A DNA stretch of 64,000 nt from Deltaproteobacteria bacterium (GCA_022711595.1 JAKLET010000024.1:1-64000); one strand, 5' to 3'. Numbered from the stretch's first letter, positions 27,987 to 37,311 are shown. Notes: generated from the letters alone by a model not told the origin. Made by a program: numbers and translations.

Positions 27987-28366
27987 TATCTGACTCCTGC
28001 AACAGTTATTTGACGCGCGCTTTCTTTATTTTTCTGCAATTGCAGCCGATTTGCAAGGAGAAATGTAAAAGAAAAAGCTTCAAACGCACCATCGCTTGTT
28101 CAAGAGATATACATAGAAAAAAGATTTTGGAAAAAAGAAAAGCATGCTGCCACTGACATGTATCAAGAAGAAGAGAAGGATATGGCCGCGTGCCGGGATA
28201 AAATGCTGTATTATGAAAGATTCGATGAAAAAATGAATTAATGTTATTTAAAAGGGACCCGTTCCGTAGATCAGACATAAAAACAGCTTAAATAAGGTGA
28301 ACGACGGAATACATAAGCCCGGATTTAAAGAAACATTCCCAAAGGATAAAGCCGTTAAAACCGTAT
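27987..28366. other. Noncoding gap 27,987-28,366
   Basis: A+T-rich with no convincing gene. The plus strand holds an open stretch ending in a 27-codon ATG frame (about MYQEEEKDMAACRDKM) that stops near 28241; it lacks a ribosome site and is not supported. The complementary minus-strand frame is low in coding character. Confidence 0.5.
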
Positions 28367-28903
28367 TTATTTTAAAAGACACGCTTCCTTGATGTACGTC
28401 CGCGATTTATGATAGAGGCCGTTAATTTGTTTTTTAATGTTTTCACGTTCTTCGGCGGTTGTTTCTCTTATGACCCTGCCGGGCGAACCGAGAACGAGGG
28501 AGTTGGAAGGGATAACGGTGCGCGGCGTTACGATGCTGCCGGTGCCTATGATAGAGCCCTCGCCTATAGAGGCGTCATCGAGAACGATCGCGCCGGCGCC
28601 GATGAGCACATCGGAAGAGATGGTTGCACCGTGGATGATCGCGCCGTGGCTGATGAGGACGCCATTACCGATCCTGACCGGTGAACCTTCGGGTGATTCT
28701 ATAAGGCACAGGTCGAGGACGGCCGAACGTTTTCCTATAAAAACAGGGGAACTGTCGGCCCTGAGCACGGCCATGGGCCAGATGCTGACCCCCTCTTCGA
28801 GGATGGCTTCACCTATGACGCGGGCGGATACATCTATGAAAACAGTTTCATGGATGACCGGAGACTTGCCCTGGAAAGATGAAATGTTGTTCGCCATAAT
28901 CAT
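28367..28903 (-). CDS. Gamma carbonic anhydrase-like hexapeptide-repeat protein
   Basis: Left-handed beta-helix protein of about 178 residues, related to gamma carbonic anhydrases and PaaY/CaiE proteins. Repeats such as VSIWPMAVLRADSSPV and VLIGAGAIVLDDASIG form the helix, and histidines in ISHGAIIHGA are the likely zinc ligands. ATG 28903 and ATG 28897 are both possible starts; neither has a clear ribosome site. Confidence 0.87.
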   Translation of the reverse strand: MIMANNISSFQGKSPVIHETVFIDVSARVIGEAILEEGVSIWPMAVLRADSSPVFIGKRSAVLDLCLIESPEGSPVRIGNGVLISHGAIIHGATISSDVLIGAGAIVLDDASIGEGSIIGTGSIVTPRTVIPSNSLVLGSPGRVIRETTAEERENIKKQINGLYHKSRTYIKEACLLK

Positions 28904-29024
28904 CAATAGTGTTTGTTATGATCCACGATCCACGATGGAAAAAAGCGGTCAATCATCAGTTGTGAAACAGAAAACAGAAGAAAATTGTTCATCGCTTTTT
29001 TTATTTCATCGTGCACCGGGTTTA

Positions 29025-29708
29025 TTACCCTTCTGCGTATTCTTCAAGATAGCGCTCTATGTACGCGGCCACCTTCTTGCTTGGCTGATAAATGCCGAAG
29101 TGGCCCTCGCAAAGAATATCGGCGTTGAGGGCGATGAGCTGTTCCATGGACGTCTGCCAGTGGGTCATATTGGCGCCGAAATCGGCAAGGAAAGGTCCAT
29201 GTATGTCCTGGCCGAACAGGACACGTTTGCCGTCTTTGTCAAGATATACCGATATGGAGCCGGGAGTATGCCCGGGGGTATGGAGAAGGACAACATCATG
29301 ACCGCCAATGGAGAGCACCTCTTTGCTGCCGGAAAATTTCAGGTCCACCGGCAGTGGCTTAAATCTGACCCCGTACCATTGTGCCGCCGTCAATCTCTGA
29401 TCGCCCTGTTCGACCGGCAAGGCGTCAAGTTCGTGCATTACGATCTTTGCGCGGGACCTTTCCTGGAGCGCGCCGCCGCCGCCGACATGGTCTATGTGGC
29501 AATGCGTCAGGATGATCGTGGATAAACGGGATACGTCAAAACCGAGCTTTTCGATGTTGTGTACGATAAGGCTTGTGCTTGTACCGGCTCCGGCATCGAT
29601 GAGAACGAGTTCGCCAAGATCCAGGAGATAGACACAGCAATCCTTTGGATCTGTGATATCGGAACTGCCGACGAGATAGATGCCTTTGTGGATCTCTTTA
29701 GGGCCCAT
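29025..29708 (-). CDS. Metallo-beta-lactamase-fold hydrolase (glyoxalase II-like)
   Basis: 227 residues with a full binuclear metal site: THCHIDHVGG (HxHxDH), HTPGHTPG, the bridging Asp in FGQDIHG and a late His in CEGHFGIY. Such proteins hydrolyse thioesters, lactones or phosphodiesters; the substrate is not deducible. A single-gene unit. Confidence 0.88.
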   Translation of the reverse strand: MGPKEIHKGIYLVGSSDITDPKDCCVYLLDLGELVLIDAGAGTSTSLIVHNIEKLGFDVSRLSTIILTHCHIDHVGGGGALQERSRAKIVMHELDALPVEQGDQRLTAAQWYGVRFKPLPVDLKFSGSKEVLSIGGHDVVLLHTPGHTPGSISVYLDKDGKRVLFGQDIHGPFLADFGANMTHWQTSMEQLIALNADILCEGHFGIYQPSKKVAAYIERYLEEYAEG

Positions 29709-30034
29709 AAGAGGTTTCCTTTTTAAAATAGTAAAAGTTAAAAGCGGTGATCAATTTACAAAGCACCTGTGACCAGTGGGAAGAAATAAATAACGGGATC
29801 GGCAAGCAGATGCCAAAAATATGCTTGCCGCCGCTCCCTTGCCGGTTGTTGAGATTTGCCCACCGGTCATTTGCGCTCTGACCTGGTAAAGATTCTACGT
29901 TTGCAGCAGGGATATTGCAAGACTTTTCAAGATGTGATCAACGGTTGTTGCCCGCGGTCAATTATCCTTTGTTTCCCATTTCTTGACACCAAGGGCACCT
30001 CATTGTAATATCAAGGAAAAAGGAGGACCGAAGG
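29709..30034. other. Intergenic region with hairpin
   Basis: Between divergent hydrolase genes. GGCAAGCA (29801-29808) pairs with TGCTTGCC (29822-29829), an 8-bp stem without a T run, role unknown. The right end holds the promoter listed separately. Nothing else was recognised. Confidence 0.45.
29983..30011 (+). promoter_or_regulatory. Sigma70 promoter for the 30.0-31.7 kb genes
   Basis: Perfect TTGACA (29983-29988), 17-bp spacer, then TAATAT (30006-30011). AGGAGG follows at 30021-30026, eight bases before the ATG at 30035. Confidence 0.65.
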
Positions 30035-30691
30035 ATGAAGATAAAATGGTACGGCCATGCGGCCTTTCTTATAACGACGGAGAAAGGCGTGAGGATAATT
30101 GTTGACCCTTACCAGTCCGGGGCGTTCGGAGGGGCCCTTTCCTATGGCAAGATCACAGATGAGGCGGACATAGTTCTTTCAAGCCACGACCACGATGATC
30201 ACAATTATACAAAAGACATAAAAGGAAAATTCACTTATATAAACAAACAGGGTGTTTTTGAAGAAAAAGGGATCAAAATAAGGTCCATCCCGACTTTCCA
30301 CGATCAGTCAAAGGGTAGCGAAAGGGGAAAGAACCTCATATTCACCATAGACGCAGATGATATCAGGCTGGCGCACGCCGGTGACCTCGGGCATTTACTG
30401 GATGCCGCAGCCGTGAAGGAGATAGGCAAGATCGACATATTGCTCATCCCCATCGGCGGTTTCTATACGATAGATGTGAAAGAAGCGGAGAAGGTTGTTG
30501 AAGAACTGAAACCCCTTGTTACCATACCGATGCACTACAAGACCCAAAGGTGCGATTTTCCCATATCCACCGTCGAGGAATTTACAAAAAGCAAAAAGAA
30601 CGTAAAAGACGAAGGAAAAACAGAGGTGGAATTCTCGCGGGCAACGCTTCCGCAGCAAGGGGAGATTGTGGTCCTGCGCCATGCGCTTTAA
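30035..30691 (+). CDS. UPF0173-type metal-dependent hydrolase (MBL fold)
   Basis: 218 residues, beginning MKIKWYGHAAFLI, the hallmark of the UPF0173/UlaG-like branch. Metal ligands appear in SSHDHDDH, in the HAGDLGH segment and in the late MHYKT. Predicted cytoplasmic metallohydrolase of unknown substrate. First gene after a good promoter and ribosome site. Confidence 0.88.
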   Translation: MKIKWYGHAAFLITTEKGVRIIVDPYQSGAFGGALSYGKITDEADIVLSSHDHDDHNYTKDIKGKFTYINKQGVFEEKGIKIRSIPTFHDQSKGSERGKNLIFTIDADDIRLAHAGDLGHLLDAAAVKEIGKIDILLIPIGGFYTIDVKEAEKVVEELKPLVTIPMHYKTQRCDFPISTVEEFTKSKKNVKDEGKTEVEFSRATLPQQGEIVVLRHAL

Positions 30692-30716
30692 TTGACCGGA
30701 CCGGAGGAAGACAAGG

Positions 30717-31241
30717 ATGCTTGAAAAACTATTTTCAAAGCGGGATATTGCGAAAACAGTAAAAAAACTTGCCAGGAAGATAGAAAAAGACTTCAAAGGC
30801 GAAGAGATAATATTTGTATGCCTGTTAAAAGGCTCCTTTATGTTCACATCGGACCTTGTTCGCTGCATCAGGAACCCTTCGAGGATCGATTTCATGCGGG
30901 TTTCGTCATATGGCAGCGCGATGAAGACAAAAGGTACGGTCAACGTGCTCAAAGACATGGAAGAAGATGTTGAGGGAAAGAACATCGTAATCGTGGAAGA
31001 CATCATAGATTCGGGGCTTACCCTTACCCATATAAGGGAAATGCTCAGAAAGCGAAACCCGAAGTCTCTCAAGATCTGCGCACTGTTAGACAAAAGGGCA
31101 AGACGGGAGGTTGAGATCGAGGGCGATTATGTTGGTTTTACCATTGATGACGGGTTTGTTGTAGGCTACGGGATCGACTATGCCGAACAGTATAGGAACT
31201 GCCCGGAAATATGCGTGGTAGTGGGGGAAGAAGGTAAATGA
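30717..31241 (+). CDS. hpt: Hypoxanthine phosphoribosyltransferase
   Basis: Purine salvage: converts hypoxanthine or guanine with PRPP to IMP or GMP. The PRPP-binding loop is IVIVEDIIDSGLTLT (about residues 91-105), with LLKGSFMF and the RVSSYGSAM stretch upstream. 174 residues, normal length. It starts 25 bases after the hydrolase gene and overlaps the next gene by ATGA. Confidence 0.93.
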   Translation: MLEKLFSKRDIAKTVKKLARKIEKDFKGEEIIFVCLLKGSFMFTSDLVRCIRNPSRIDFMRVSSYGSAMKTKGTVNVLKDMEEDVEGKNIVIVEDIIDSGLTLTHIREMLRKRNPKSLKICALLDKRARREVEIEGDYVGFTIDDGFVVGYGIDYAEQYRNCPEICVVVGEEGK

Positions 31242-31681
31242 AACCGCGCGGCATACCGGTTTTTATTATCGCACTGACATTCTTTACATTGGTCTTTGCC
31301 ATAGAGTGTAAAGCGCGGACCTTTCAAAACGAACCAGACGGCTATAATGGTATATTCTGGGGAACACCCGTTGGGGACCTGAGCTCAATGGAACATGCGG
31401 GAAAAGACAAAAATGTTCCTGGCATATCATTGTACCGGCGAATCGGGGAAGATCTTTCCTATGGCAGGGCGCGGCTTGTGTCCATCGAATACGGGTTTGC
31501 CGGAGGCCTGCTGACATCTGTTACCCTAAGAGTGAACTCTCTTTTAGAGTATCTTTTAATGAAGGAAGAAGCTATTAGAAGATACGGAAAAGGAAAAGAA
31601 ATGGACCCTTTCTCTGAAAGATTTGTCTGGGAAGGAAAAAGAACGACAATAATGCTGATCAGCGCATTTGATATGTCTTGA
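31238..31681 (+). CDS. Exported hypothetical protein
   Basis: 147 residues with an N-terminal signal peptide or anchor (PVFIIALTFFTLVFAI, then CKA). The mature part contains YNGIFWGTPVGDL, a short motif seen in many small periplasmic proteins of anaerobes that begin their folded part with a GIxWGT-like strand. No enzyme family recognised. Cotranslated with hpt by a 4-bp overlap. Confidence 0.65.
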   Translation: MKPRGIPVFIIALTFFTLVFAIECKARTFQNEPDGYNGIFWGTPVGDLSSMEHAGKDKNVPGISLYRRIGEDLSYGRARLVSIEYGFAGGLLTSVTLRVNSLLEYLLMKEEAIRRYGKGKEMDPFSERFVWEGKRTTIMLISAFDMS

Positions 31682-31912
31682 GACGGTGCCCATGGGGAGG
31701 GACTCCTCATTTTGAAGAAGAACGAATAATAACCAATTGCCAAATTCCAGTAACCAAAAGAGAACAGGCAGGGGGATAAACAATTATTAAGACAATGGTC
31801 GATTATCGAAAAAAAAGAAAATTAACATCATGTCCGCCAGTCCCACTGTTTTTATATGGTTATTGAATATTGGTAAATCGGTAAAATCATCGATTCATTA
31901 AAAGGAGGGTTT

Positions 31913-32401
31913 ATGGAGGTTCTTGTCCTGTATTATTCGAGATCGGGGAACACAAAAAAGCTGTCTGAGGCAATAGCCTCAGGTGTGAGATCTGTACGCG
32001 GCGTCAAATGTATCATGAAGGACACAGATCAGGTCGTGAAAGAGGATTTTTTAAAAGCGGACGCGATTATAGCCGGTTCGCCGGTGTATTTCGGGACAAT
32101 GGCGGCCCAGCTGAAAGAGGTATTTGATAAATTTGTCGTAGTGAGAAAGAAAATGGGCGACAAGATAGGAGCGGCCTTTGCCACATCCGGCGATCTCTCG
32201 GGCGGCAAGGAAACAACGATGATGTCCATCATCCAGGCATTTCTTATCTATGGAATGATAGTTGTGGGCGATCCGCTGGATGCCACGGGCCATTACGGGG
32301 TATCCTGTACGGGAGAGCCTGACGAAAAAACAACCAATAACGCGGGGAAACTTGGGAAAAGGGTGGCAAATCTGGTGAAAGCAATGAGGAAGAAAGGGTG
32401 A
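31913..32401 (+). CDS. Flavodoxin-fold protein (NAD(P)H:quinone oxidoreductase/WrbA-like)
   Basis: 162 residues. The FMN phosphate loop is YYSRSGNTKKL near the N-terminus; GSPVYFGTMAAQLKEVFDK is the second FMN-binding stretch and ATSGDLSGGKET the third. A small cytoplasmic electron carrier or quinone reductase. AAAGGAGGG precedes the start closely. Its stop codon abuts the second parS site. Confidence 0.88.
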   Translation: MEVLVLYYSRSGNTKKLSEAIASGVRSVRGVKCIMKDTDQVVKEDFLKADAIIAGSPVYFGTMAAQLKEVFDKFVVVRKKMGDKIGAAFATSGDLSGGKETTMMSIIQAFLIYGMIVVGDPLDATGHYGVSCTGEPDEKTTNNAGKLGKRVANLVKAMRKKG

Positions 32402-32417
32402 TGTTCCACGTGGAACA
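32402..32417. other. Second parS site, C/G variant
   Basis: TGTTCCACGTGGAACA, a perfect palindrome (18 bp with flanks) identical to the parS form known from Pseudomonas-type systems. It begins right after the flavodoxin gene stop codon, 6.2 kb from the first parS and about 20 kb from dnaA. Confidence 0.88.
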
Positions 32418-32680
32418 TAAAGAGGTTTGCTGATAATAGGCCAAAGATGACGGGCGAAGCGGCTTGAACAGCCATCAATGCTTGAATGGAAAATACAAAA
32501 GCTTAAAAAAGACAGTTTCAGACGTTTCAATAGAAAAGAAAACTGCCTGAGTGTTTGAAGTGGAAAGGTAAAGAACAAGGTAAGGGGCGCTTCGGCAGCT
32601 TGAAAAAAGTGTTACAGTTAATGGAGTATCCGTGAAAGAACGCAAGAAAGGTTCACAAAGTTTACGGGAATTTAAAACAG

Positions 32681-34762
32681 GTGAATGACGTGAGAATTAC
32701 CAAAGAGCCTGTCAAAAAAAGCAGAACAGGTGGAGAGAGGGGGATCGCGGGTGAGGTCAAGGCCCTGATGAAGACCGCGGCCCGGCTGCAAAATGCCCTG
32801 AAAAGGTTCCGGACCGTTGAAAAGGCGCTGGAAGACAGTGAGGCAAAATACCGGTTGCTGGTGAAACATTCCTCGGATGGCGTACTGCTGTTCGACCCAC
32901 ATACCCTTGAGATCCTCGAGGCAAATACAAGCTTTCTCTTGATGACGGGCTACGAAGAAAAGGAGATCACAAGTTTTAGACTGACCGATATAATCTTGAT
33001 GAGCAAAAAAGAGATCATTGCAAACGCAAAAAAAGTCCTGCAAAAAAAAGAGCTTGTCTTCGGATTACGTAAATACCGAAAAAAAGACGGTACTTTGATC
33101 GATGTTGAAATAACCTCGTCCCTCATTAACCACAATAACGCGAAATTTATCATGGTCAATGTTCGTGATGTGTCAGACAGGCTCAGGTCCCAGCATAAAC
33201 TTGAGAAACAGGCAGACATACTGCGCGAACAAGCTGAAATCATAGATATAGCCGAAGATGCGATCATCGTTCAGGACATGAAGGGAAGAATAACATTCTG
33301 GAACAATGGGGCACGTGGACGATACGGTTTTACGTCTGAAGAAGCCCTGGGAAAGAACGTTTCCCGTCTGTTGAGAACAAAATTTCCAGAGAAAGTGGAA
33401 AATATAAGGAAAAAGATCCTTTTTAAAGGGAAATGGGATGGTGAGATCACCCAGAAGACAAAAAGCGGCAGGGAATTGGTCGTTTTCAGTAAATGGAAAC
33501 TGAGACGTGACGAAAAAGGCAGGCCCGTTGCAATTCTGGAGATCAACAACGACATAACGGAGAGAAAACGGGCGGAAAGATCTCTGGAAGAATCAAAAAA
33601 AGAATTGGAAAGCAGGGTGGCCCTGCGCACCAGCGAGCTCATGAATGCCAATTCCCGTCTTGTATTTGAGTTGAAAAGGCGAAAACAGGTTGAAGATCTT
33701 TTGAGAAGGGCAGCGGAACGTTACAAGGACCTTTTTGATAACTCCCCCATAGGTATTTATCGAATAGATCAGGACGGACGGATCCTGATGGCAAATCCTG
33801 CGCTGATACGCATGATGGGCTACGCTTCTTATGACGAATTCTCCTCGGTCAGATCCTTCAAGAAGAGCTGCGAGCCTACGTATCTCGGAAAAAAGATAAA
33901 GGACCGCCTGGAAAAGGAGGGTCGGATACGGGGTTTCGAGGCAAGATGGAAATTGCCTGATGGATCGGTAATATATGTGAGCGAAAATGCGCGCGCAATA
34001 AAAGACGATGATGGAAAAACGCTTTATTATGAAGGGACAGTTGAGGACATCAGCGAGCGCAGGCAGACGCAGGAAAGGATAGACCAGTACCAGAGGCAGC
34101 TTCGGTCCCTTGCATCGGAGCTTTCCCTTGCGGAGGAACGCGAAAGGAGGAGGATAGCCACACTCCTGCACGATCACATCGGCCAGATGCTGGCGGTGTC
34201 AAAGATCAAGCTTGGCTCGATTCAGGATGTATTGAAAGATAACGGTCTTGCAGATGAGATAAAAGAGATCCGCGATCACGTAGGTCAGGCCATCAAAATT
34301 ACCCGCTCGCTGACATTCGAGCTCAGCCCGCCCATTCTCTACGATCTGGGGCTTGAGGCAGCCCTCGAATGGCTCACGGAACAGCTCGAAGAACAAAGCT
34401 CCATCCGGAGGGAGTTCGAAAGCGACGGCGTATACAAACCTATAAGCGACGGAATGCGGGTGCTCCTTTTCACCGCGGTGCGCGAGCTTCTTGTAAACGT
34501 GACAAAACATTCAGGCGCCTCGCAGGTAAAGGTTACAGTAAGGCGGCCGGATGGGAACATATCCATACACGTCGCAGACAACGGCTCCGGCTTCAATGCT
34601 TCAAAGCGCAGTTACCATATTGCAGAGGCAAGAGGATTCGGGCTTTTCAGTATACGTGAACGGCTCCACTCTCTGGGAGGCCACATGGACGTACGTTCCG
34701 GCGTAGGCAGGGGAACAAGGATAATCCTCATAGCTCCGCTTGAGCATGAGGAAGTTGAATAG
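32681..34762 (+). CDS. PAS-domain sensor histidine kinase, NarL-type (HisKA_3)
   Basis: 693 residues, no membrane segment, so a cytoplasmic sensor. Three PAS domains lie at about 50-170, 185-300 and 345-460, separated by coiled coils. The dimerisation/phosphoacceptor helix contains EERERRRIATLLHDH with His497, the HisKA_3 pattern of NarX/DegS-like kinases, followed by a HATPase with NVTKHSGAS and VADNGSGF. The start is GTG at 32681; another GTG follows at 32690. The cognate regulator gene is nine bases downstream. Confidence 0.9.
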   Translation: MNDVRITKEPVKKSRTGGERGIAGEVKALMKTAARLQNALKRFRTVEKALEDSEAKYRLLVKHSSDGVLLFDPHTLEILEANTSFLLMTGYEEKEITSFRLTDIILMSKKEIIANAKKVLQKKELVFGLRKYRKKDGTLIDVEITSSLINHNNAKFIMVNVRDVSDRLRSQHKLEKQADILREQAEIIDIAEDAIIVQDMKGRITFWNNGARGRYGFTSEEALGKNVSRLLRTKFPEKVENIRKKILFKGKWDGEITQKTKSGRELVVFSKWKLRRDEKGRPVAILEINNDITERKRAERSLEESKKELESRVALRTSELMNANSRLVFELKRRKQVEDLLRRAAERYKDLFDNSPIGIYRIDQDGRILMANPALIRMMGYASYDEFSSVRSFKKSCEPTYLGKKIKDRLEKEGRIRGFEARWKLPDGSVIYVSENARAIKDDDGKTLYYEGTVEDISERRQTQERIDQYQRQLRSLASELSLAEERERRRIATLLHDHIGQMLAVSKIKLGSIQDVLKDNGLADEIKEIRDHVGQAIKITRSLTFELSPPILYDLGLEAALEWLTEQLEEQSSIRREFESDGVYKPISDGMRVLLFTAVRELLVNVTKHSGASQVKVTVRRPDGNISIHVADNGSGFNASKRSYHIAEARGFGLFSIRERLHSLGGHMDVRSGVGRGTRIILIAPLEHEEVE

Positions 34763-34771
34763 GAGAAAAAA

Positions 34772-35419
34772 ATGAAAATAAGGATTCTGCTTGCCGACGA
34801 TCACAAGATCATAAGGGAAGGACTAAAGGCCCTTATAGAAAAGCAGGCCGACATGGAAGTGGCAGCCGAAGCGCAGGACGGGATGACAACGATCAAACTG
34901 GCCCAAAAAATACAGCCCCATATCATTATCATGGATATCGGCATGCCCGAAATGAACGGCATAGAAGCGACGCGGCAGATAATCTCAGAAAACGGAAATG
35001 TTAAGATAATCGCCCTGTCGATGCATTCTGACAGGAGGTTCGTGCTGGAAATGCTCAAGGCCGGCGCATCGGGGTACCTTCTGAAGGACAGCGCATTCGA
35101 GGAACTCGTCACGGCGATCCACACAATTATGTCGAATCAGCCCTATCTCAGCCCAAAGGTCACCGATATTGTTGTCAAAGAATACCTCCACAGCCTCCCG
35201 AAGAACGAATCAAATGTTTTTAACATTTTGACAGTGCGGGAAAGAGAGGTTCTCCAGCTTCTTGCCGAAGGCAAGAGCACGAAGCAGATAGCGTCGACGC
35301 TCAATCTCAGCGTCAAAACAGTAGAAACCCACAGACAGCAGATCATGGACAAACTCGAGATCCGTTCCGTCGCGGAGCTTACAAAATATGCCATACGGGA
35401 AGGGATTACCTCGCTCTGA
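34772..35419 (+). CDS. NarL/FixJ-family response regulator
   Basis: 215 residues: a receiver domain with phosphoacceptor Asp55 (IIMDIGMPE) and Lys in YLLKDSAF, then a LuxR-type HTH (LTVREREVLQLLAEG, NLSVKTVETHRQQIM) at about 150-205. Partner of the PAS kinase directly upstream. Target genes are unknown. Confidence 0.93.
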   Translation: MKIRILLADDHKIIREGLKALIEKQADMEVAAEAQDGMTTIKLAQKIQPHIIIMDIGMPEMNGIEATRQIISENGNVKIIALSMHSDRRFVLEMLKAGASGYLLKDSAFEELVTAIHTIMSNQPYLSPKVTDIVVKEYLHSLPKNESNVFNILTVREREVLQLLAEGKSTKQIASTLNLSVKTVETHRQQIMDKLEIRSVAELTKYAIREGITSL

Positions 35420-36004
35420 GGTATCCGGGGACCATCGGAACAGCAATGCGCAGATATATTTCCTAAGGGATATTTCCCCCGAAAATCAGGGAAACCCCGA
35501 TATACAAATTTACTGAACTATACTAATAATTCTATTTAGAGTTTTAAGGGGAAGGGACAAACAAAAAACATTCCAAGTTTCAAGCCGTTTTGGGTACGGT
35601 TTATGTATGCAGGGGAAGGGGGAACAAACACCTAACCAATCCAACAGGACTTTTGAGCCTGAGCACCTCATAAAAGCCTCGTTTCTGCTGTTGCCCCGAC
35701 TTAAGGCCGGGATCTGGAAGATTCGCAAACCCCCCCGTATTTGCGAGATCCCGGCCTTAGTCGAGGTATCAAAAACAAAAATACCGGTTATGGGTCATAG
35801 GTTATGGGTCACAGGGGGAGAGGAACCTTCCAGAGATCTGTGATCAGGGGCCAATGGTTTGTTCTTTTGCTCTGAGAGATGACGACGCACGACGAAGCCG
35901 TCAGGATCTTTCCGTCTGGACTTTTTAAATTCAAGATGGTTTATATACTGTGGTGTATGTATCGGTATCGGAATGTTGCGGTGTGAAATACCGAGGGAGG
36001 GAAA
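35420..36004. other. 585-bp intergenic region
   Basis: No gene recognised. It contains the long imperfect hairpin at 35697-35763 and a short direct repeat of TTATGGGTCA at 35788-35812. The right end holds A+T-rich sequence before the isochorismatase-family gene, with a GAGGGA ribosome site just before its ATG. Confidence 0.55.
35697..35763. repeat. Long inverted repeat (two-part hairpin with C7 loop)
   Basis: Outer arms CGACTTAAGGCCGGGATC (35697-35714) and GATCCCGGCCTTAGTCG (35747-35763) pair over 17 bp with one bulged T. Inner arms TCGCAAA and TTTGCGA (35723-35729, 35740-35746) enclose a C-rich 10-base loop. No T run follows, so it is not a standard terminator; a REP/MITE-like element or RNA structure is possible. 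Confidence 0.7.
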
Positions 36005-36565
36005 ATGCCAGATAAAAAAAATGAAAATTATGGGCTTGTAAACAGGGATGATTGCCTTGTCGTGGTAATTGATGTGCAGGAAAAATTGATGCCTGTTATT
36101 TCCGATAAGGATGAAGTGATTGCCAACACTGTTAAGCTTGTGGAATTTTCGAAGATATGCGGTATTCCTCTCGTGGTTACGGAACAGCAAAAACTTGGCC
36201 CGACGGTGGCACAGGTTAAAGACCTGTTGAAAGAAACCCGGGTGATAGAAAAAGTTCATTTTAATTGTTTCTTTAACGAACAGTTCAAAGAACAAGTAGA
36301 AAGATCCCGGCGAAAGACCCTCATTATTTCCGGCGTAGAGGCCCACATATGTGTCACACAGACCGCGCTCTATTCGTTGAAAGACTACAGGGTGCATATT
36401 GTGGGGGATGCCGTTTCGTCCCGGTCGTCCCGGAACAAGGACCTTGCCCTCGGGAGGATGCGCGATGCAGGGGCAATCATCAGTTCAACGGAGATGTTCA
36501 TATATGAGATGCTCGTAAAGGCCGGAACGGAAGAGTTTAAGACTGTACTGCCCCTCGTAAAATAG
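36005..36565 (+). CDS. Isochorismatase-family cysteine hydrolase
   Basis: 186 residues with the catalytic triad of the family: Asp23 in VVIDVQEKLM, Lys83 in IEKVHFNCF and Cys116 in GVEAHICVTQTA. Such enzymes cleave amides or vinyl ethers (nicotinamidase, isochorismatase, others); the QEKLMP and HFNC forms are typical of the broad YcaC/hydrolase group, so no substrate is given. Ends before a good terminator. Confidence 0.87.
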   Translation: MPDKKNENYGLVNRDDCLVVVIDVQEKLMPVISDKDEVIANTVKLVEFSKICGIPLVVTEQQKLGPTVAQVKDLLKETRVIEKVHFNCFFNEQFKEQVERSRRKTLIISGVEAHICVTQTALYSLKDYRVHIVGDAVSSRSSRNKDLALGRMRDAGAIISSTEMFIYEMLVKAGTEEFKTVLPLVK

Positions 36566-36661
36566 AAAGACAGGTTGTTGATTGCTGCGGTTTCTCCAGT
36601 TTCCCTGGCTATTCGCGAGTAAGACAAAGGTAGCAAAGAAACCAGGCGAGCCCGCGGCTCC

Positions 36662-36691
36662 ACTTGCCGTGCACATGTGAGGCAAGTTTTT
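36662..36691 (+). terminator. Terminator after the isochorismatase-family gene
   Basis: ACTTGCC (36662-36668) pairs with GGCAAGT (36681-36687), followed by TTTTT. Confidence 0.6.
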
Positions 36692-36874
36692 AGTTTCTCA
36701 ATACCAATGCAATAATGTCCGATGATATGTATTACTGAGGCAATATAATAATGGTATTATTCATAAATATATTATTAACCATATAAATATAGTCGTTTTA
36801 ATACATATGCGTATATTATATAGTTTCTATTTAACCTGTTTATTATAAATCAGAGAAGGGTTTTCCAGGTATGG

Positions 36875-36921
36875 GTGCCGGGAAGGAAGGGCGTGCCATA
36901 TCATTTCCCGGCACGTTTTTT
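36875..36921 (+). terminator. Strong terminator with no obvious gene upstream
   Basis: GTGCCGGGAA (36875-36884) pairs perfectly with TTCCCGGCAC (36905-36914), followed by GTTTTTT. Direction is plus; the nearest plus gene ended 310 bases before and already has a terminator. Confidence 0.7.
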
Positions 36922-37019
36922 GAACGGACGCAAAAAAACGATCTCGTGTCACGACGGTAAGGCCCGGTCATGCAACAAAGGGATAAATTATGAAAAAAGG
37001 GAAATGTTTTTCAAATCAT

Positions 37020-37268
37020 TCACTGTTTTTTATACTCGATTACAGTTGGTGAAATCTTGAGCCCTTCAATGAAGCGGTCAGCGTCCTGATCCAAAATTTC
37101 ATATTCCCAGATATCACGTGAAAAATCTTCACCTTTATTGACCACCCTCTCAACAAATCCGTAGGATTCTATCATTGCGCCGTTCGCGTTGAGCTTGTCG
37201 GCAGGAAGCTCGTGGGGATTCCCCTTGCTGTCGACCCTGTTTTTGAATATGACCTTAAATAATGCCAT
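37020..37268 (-). CDS. Small hypothetical protein
   Basis: 82 residues starting MALFKVIFKNRVDSKGNP at ATG 37268, chosen because AGGAGGGTGG lies just upstream; a longer frame from 37289 would include that ribosome site. No signal peptide, cysteines or known motif; the mix of strands and helices suggests a compact cytoplasmic domain. It stands alone with its own promoter. Confidence 0.7.
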   Translation of the reverse strand: MALFKVIFKNRVDSKGNPHELPADKLNANGAMIESYGFVERVVNKGEDFSRDIWEYEILDQDADRFIEGLKISPTVIEYKKQ

Positions 37269-37311
37269 TTTTCCACCCTCCTTTTTCATATTGGATCACA
37301 CGGTTAAATGT

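Larger units (their letters stand above)
36566..37019. other. 454-bp intergenic region, very A+T-rich in the middle
   Basis: Holds two plus-strand terminators (listed) and, between them, an extremely A+T-rich tract about 36,700-36,860. No protein gene seen. The second terminator has no gene upstream on its strand closer than 300 bases, which hints at a short RNA. Confidence 0.55.

Noticed and set aside
28006-28278. 90-codon minus-strand frame
   Set aside because: Low-complexity, no ribosome site, mirrored by an equally weak frame on the plus strand.
36922-37019. GACGCAAA and GGTAAGGCCCGG words resembling a c-di-GMP (GEMM) riboswitch
   Set aside because: The conserved order of helices and the tetraloop/receptor parts are missing, and no plus-strand gene follows.
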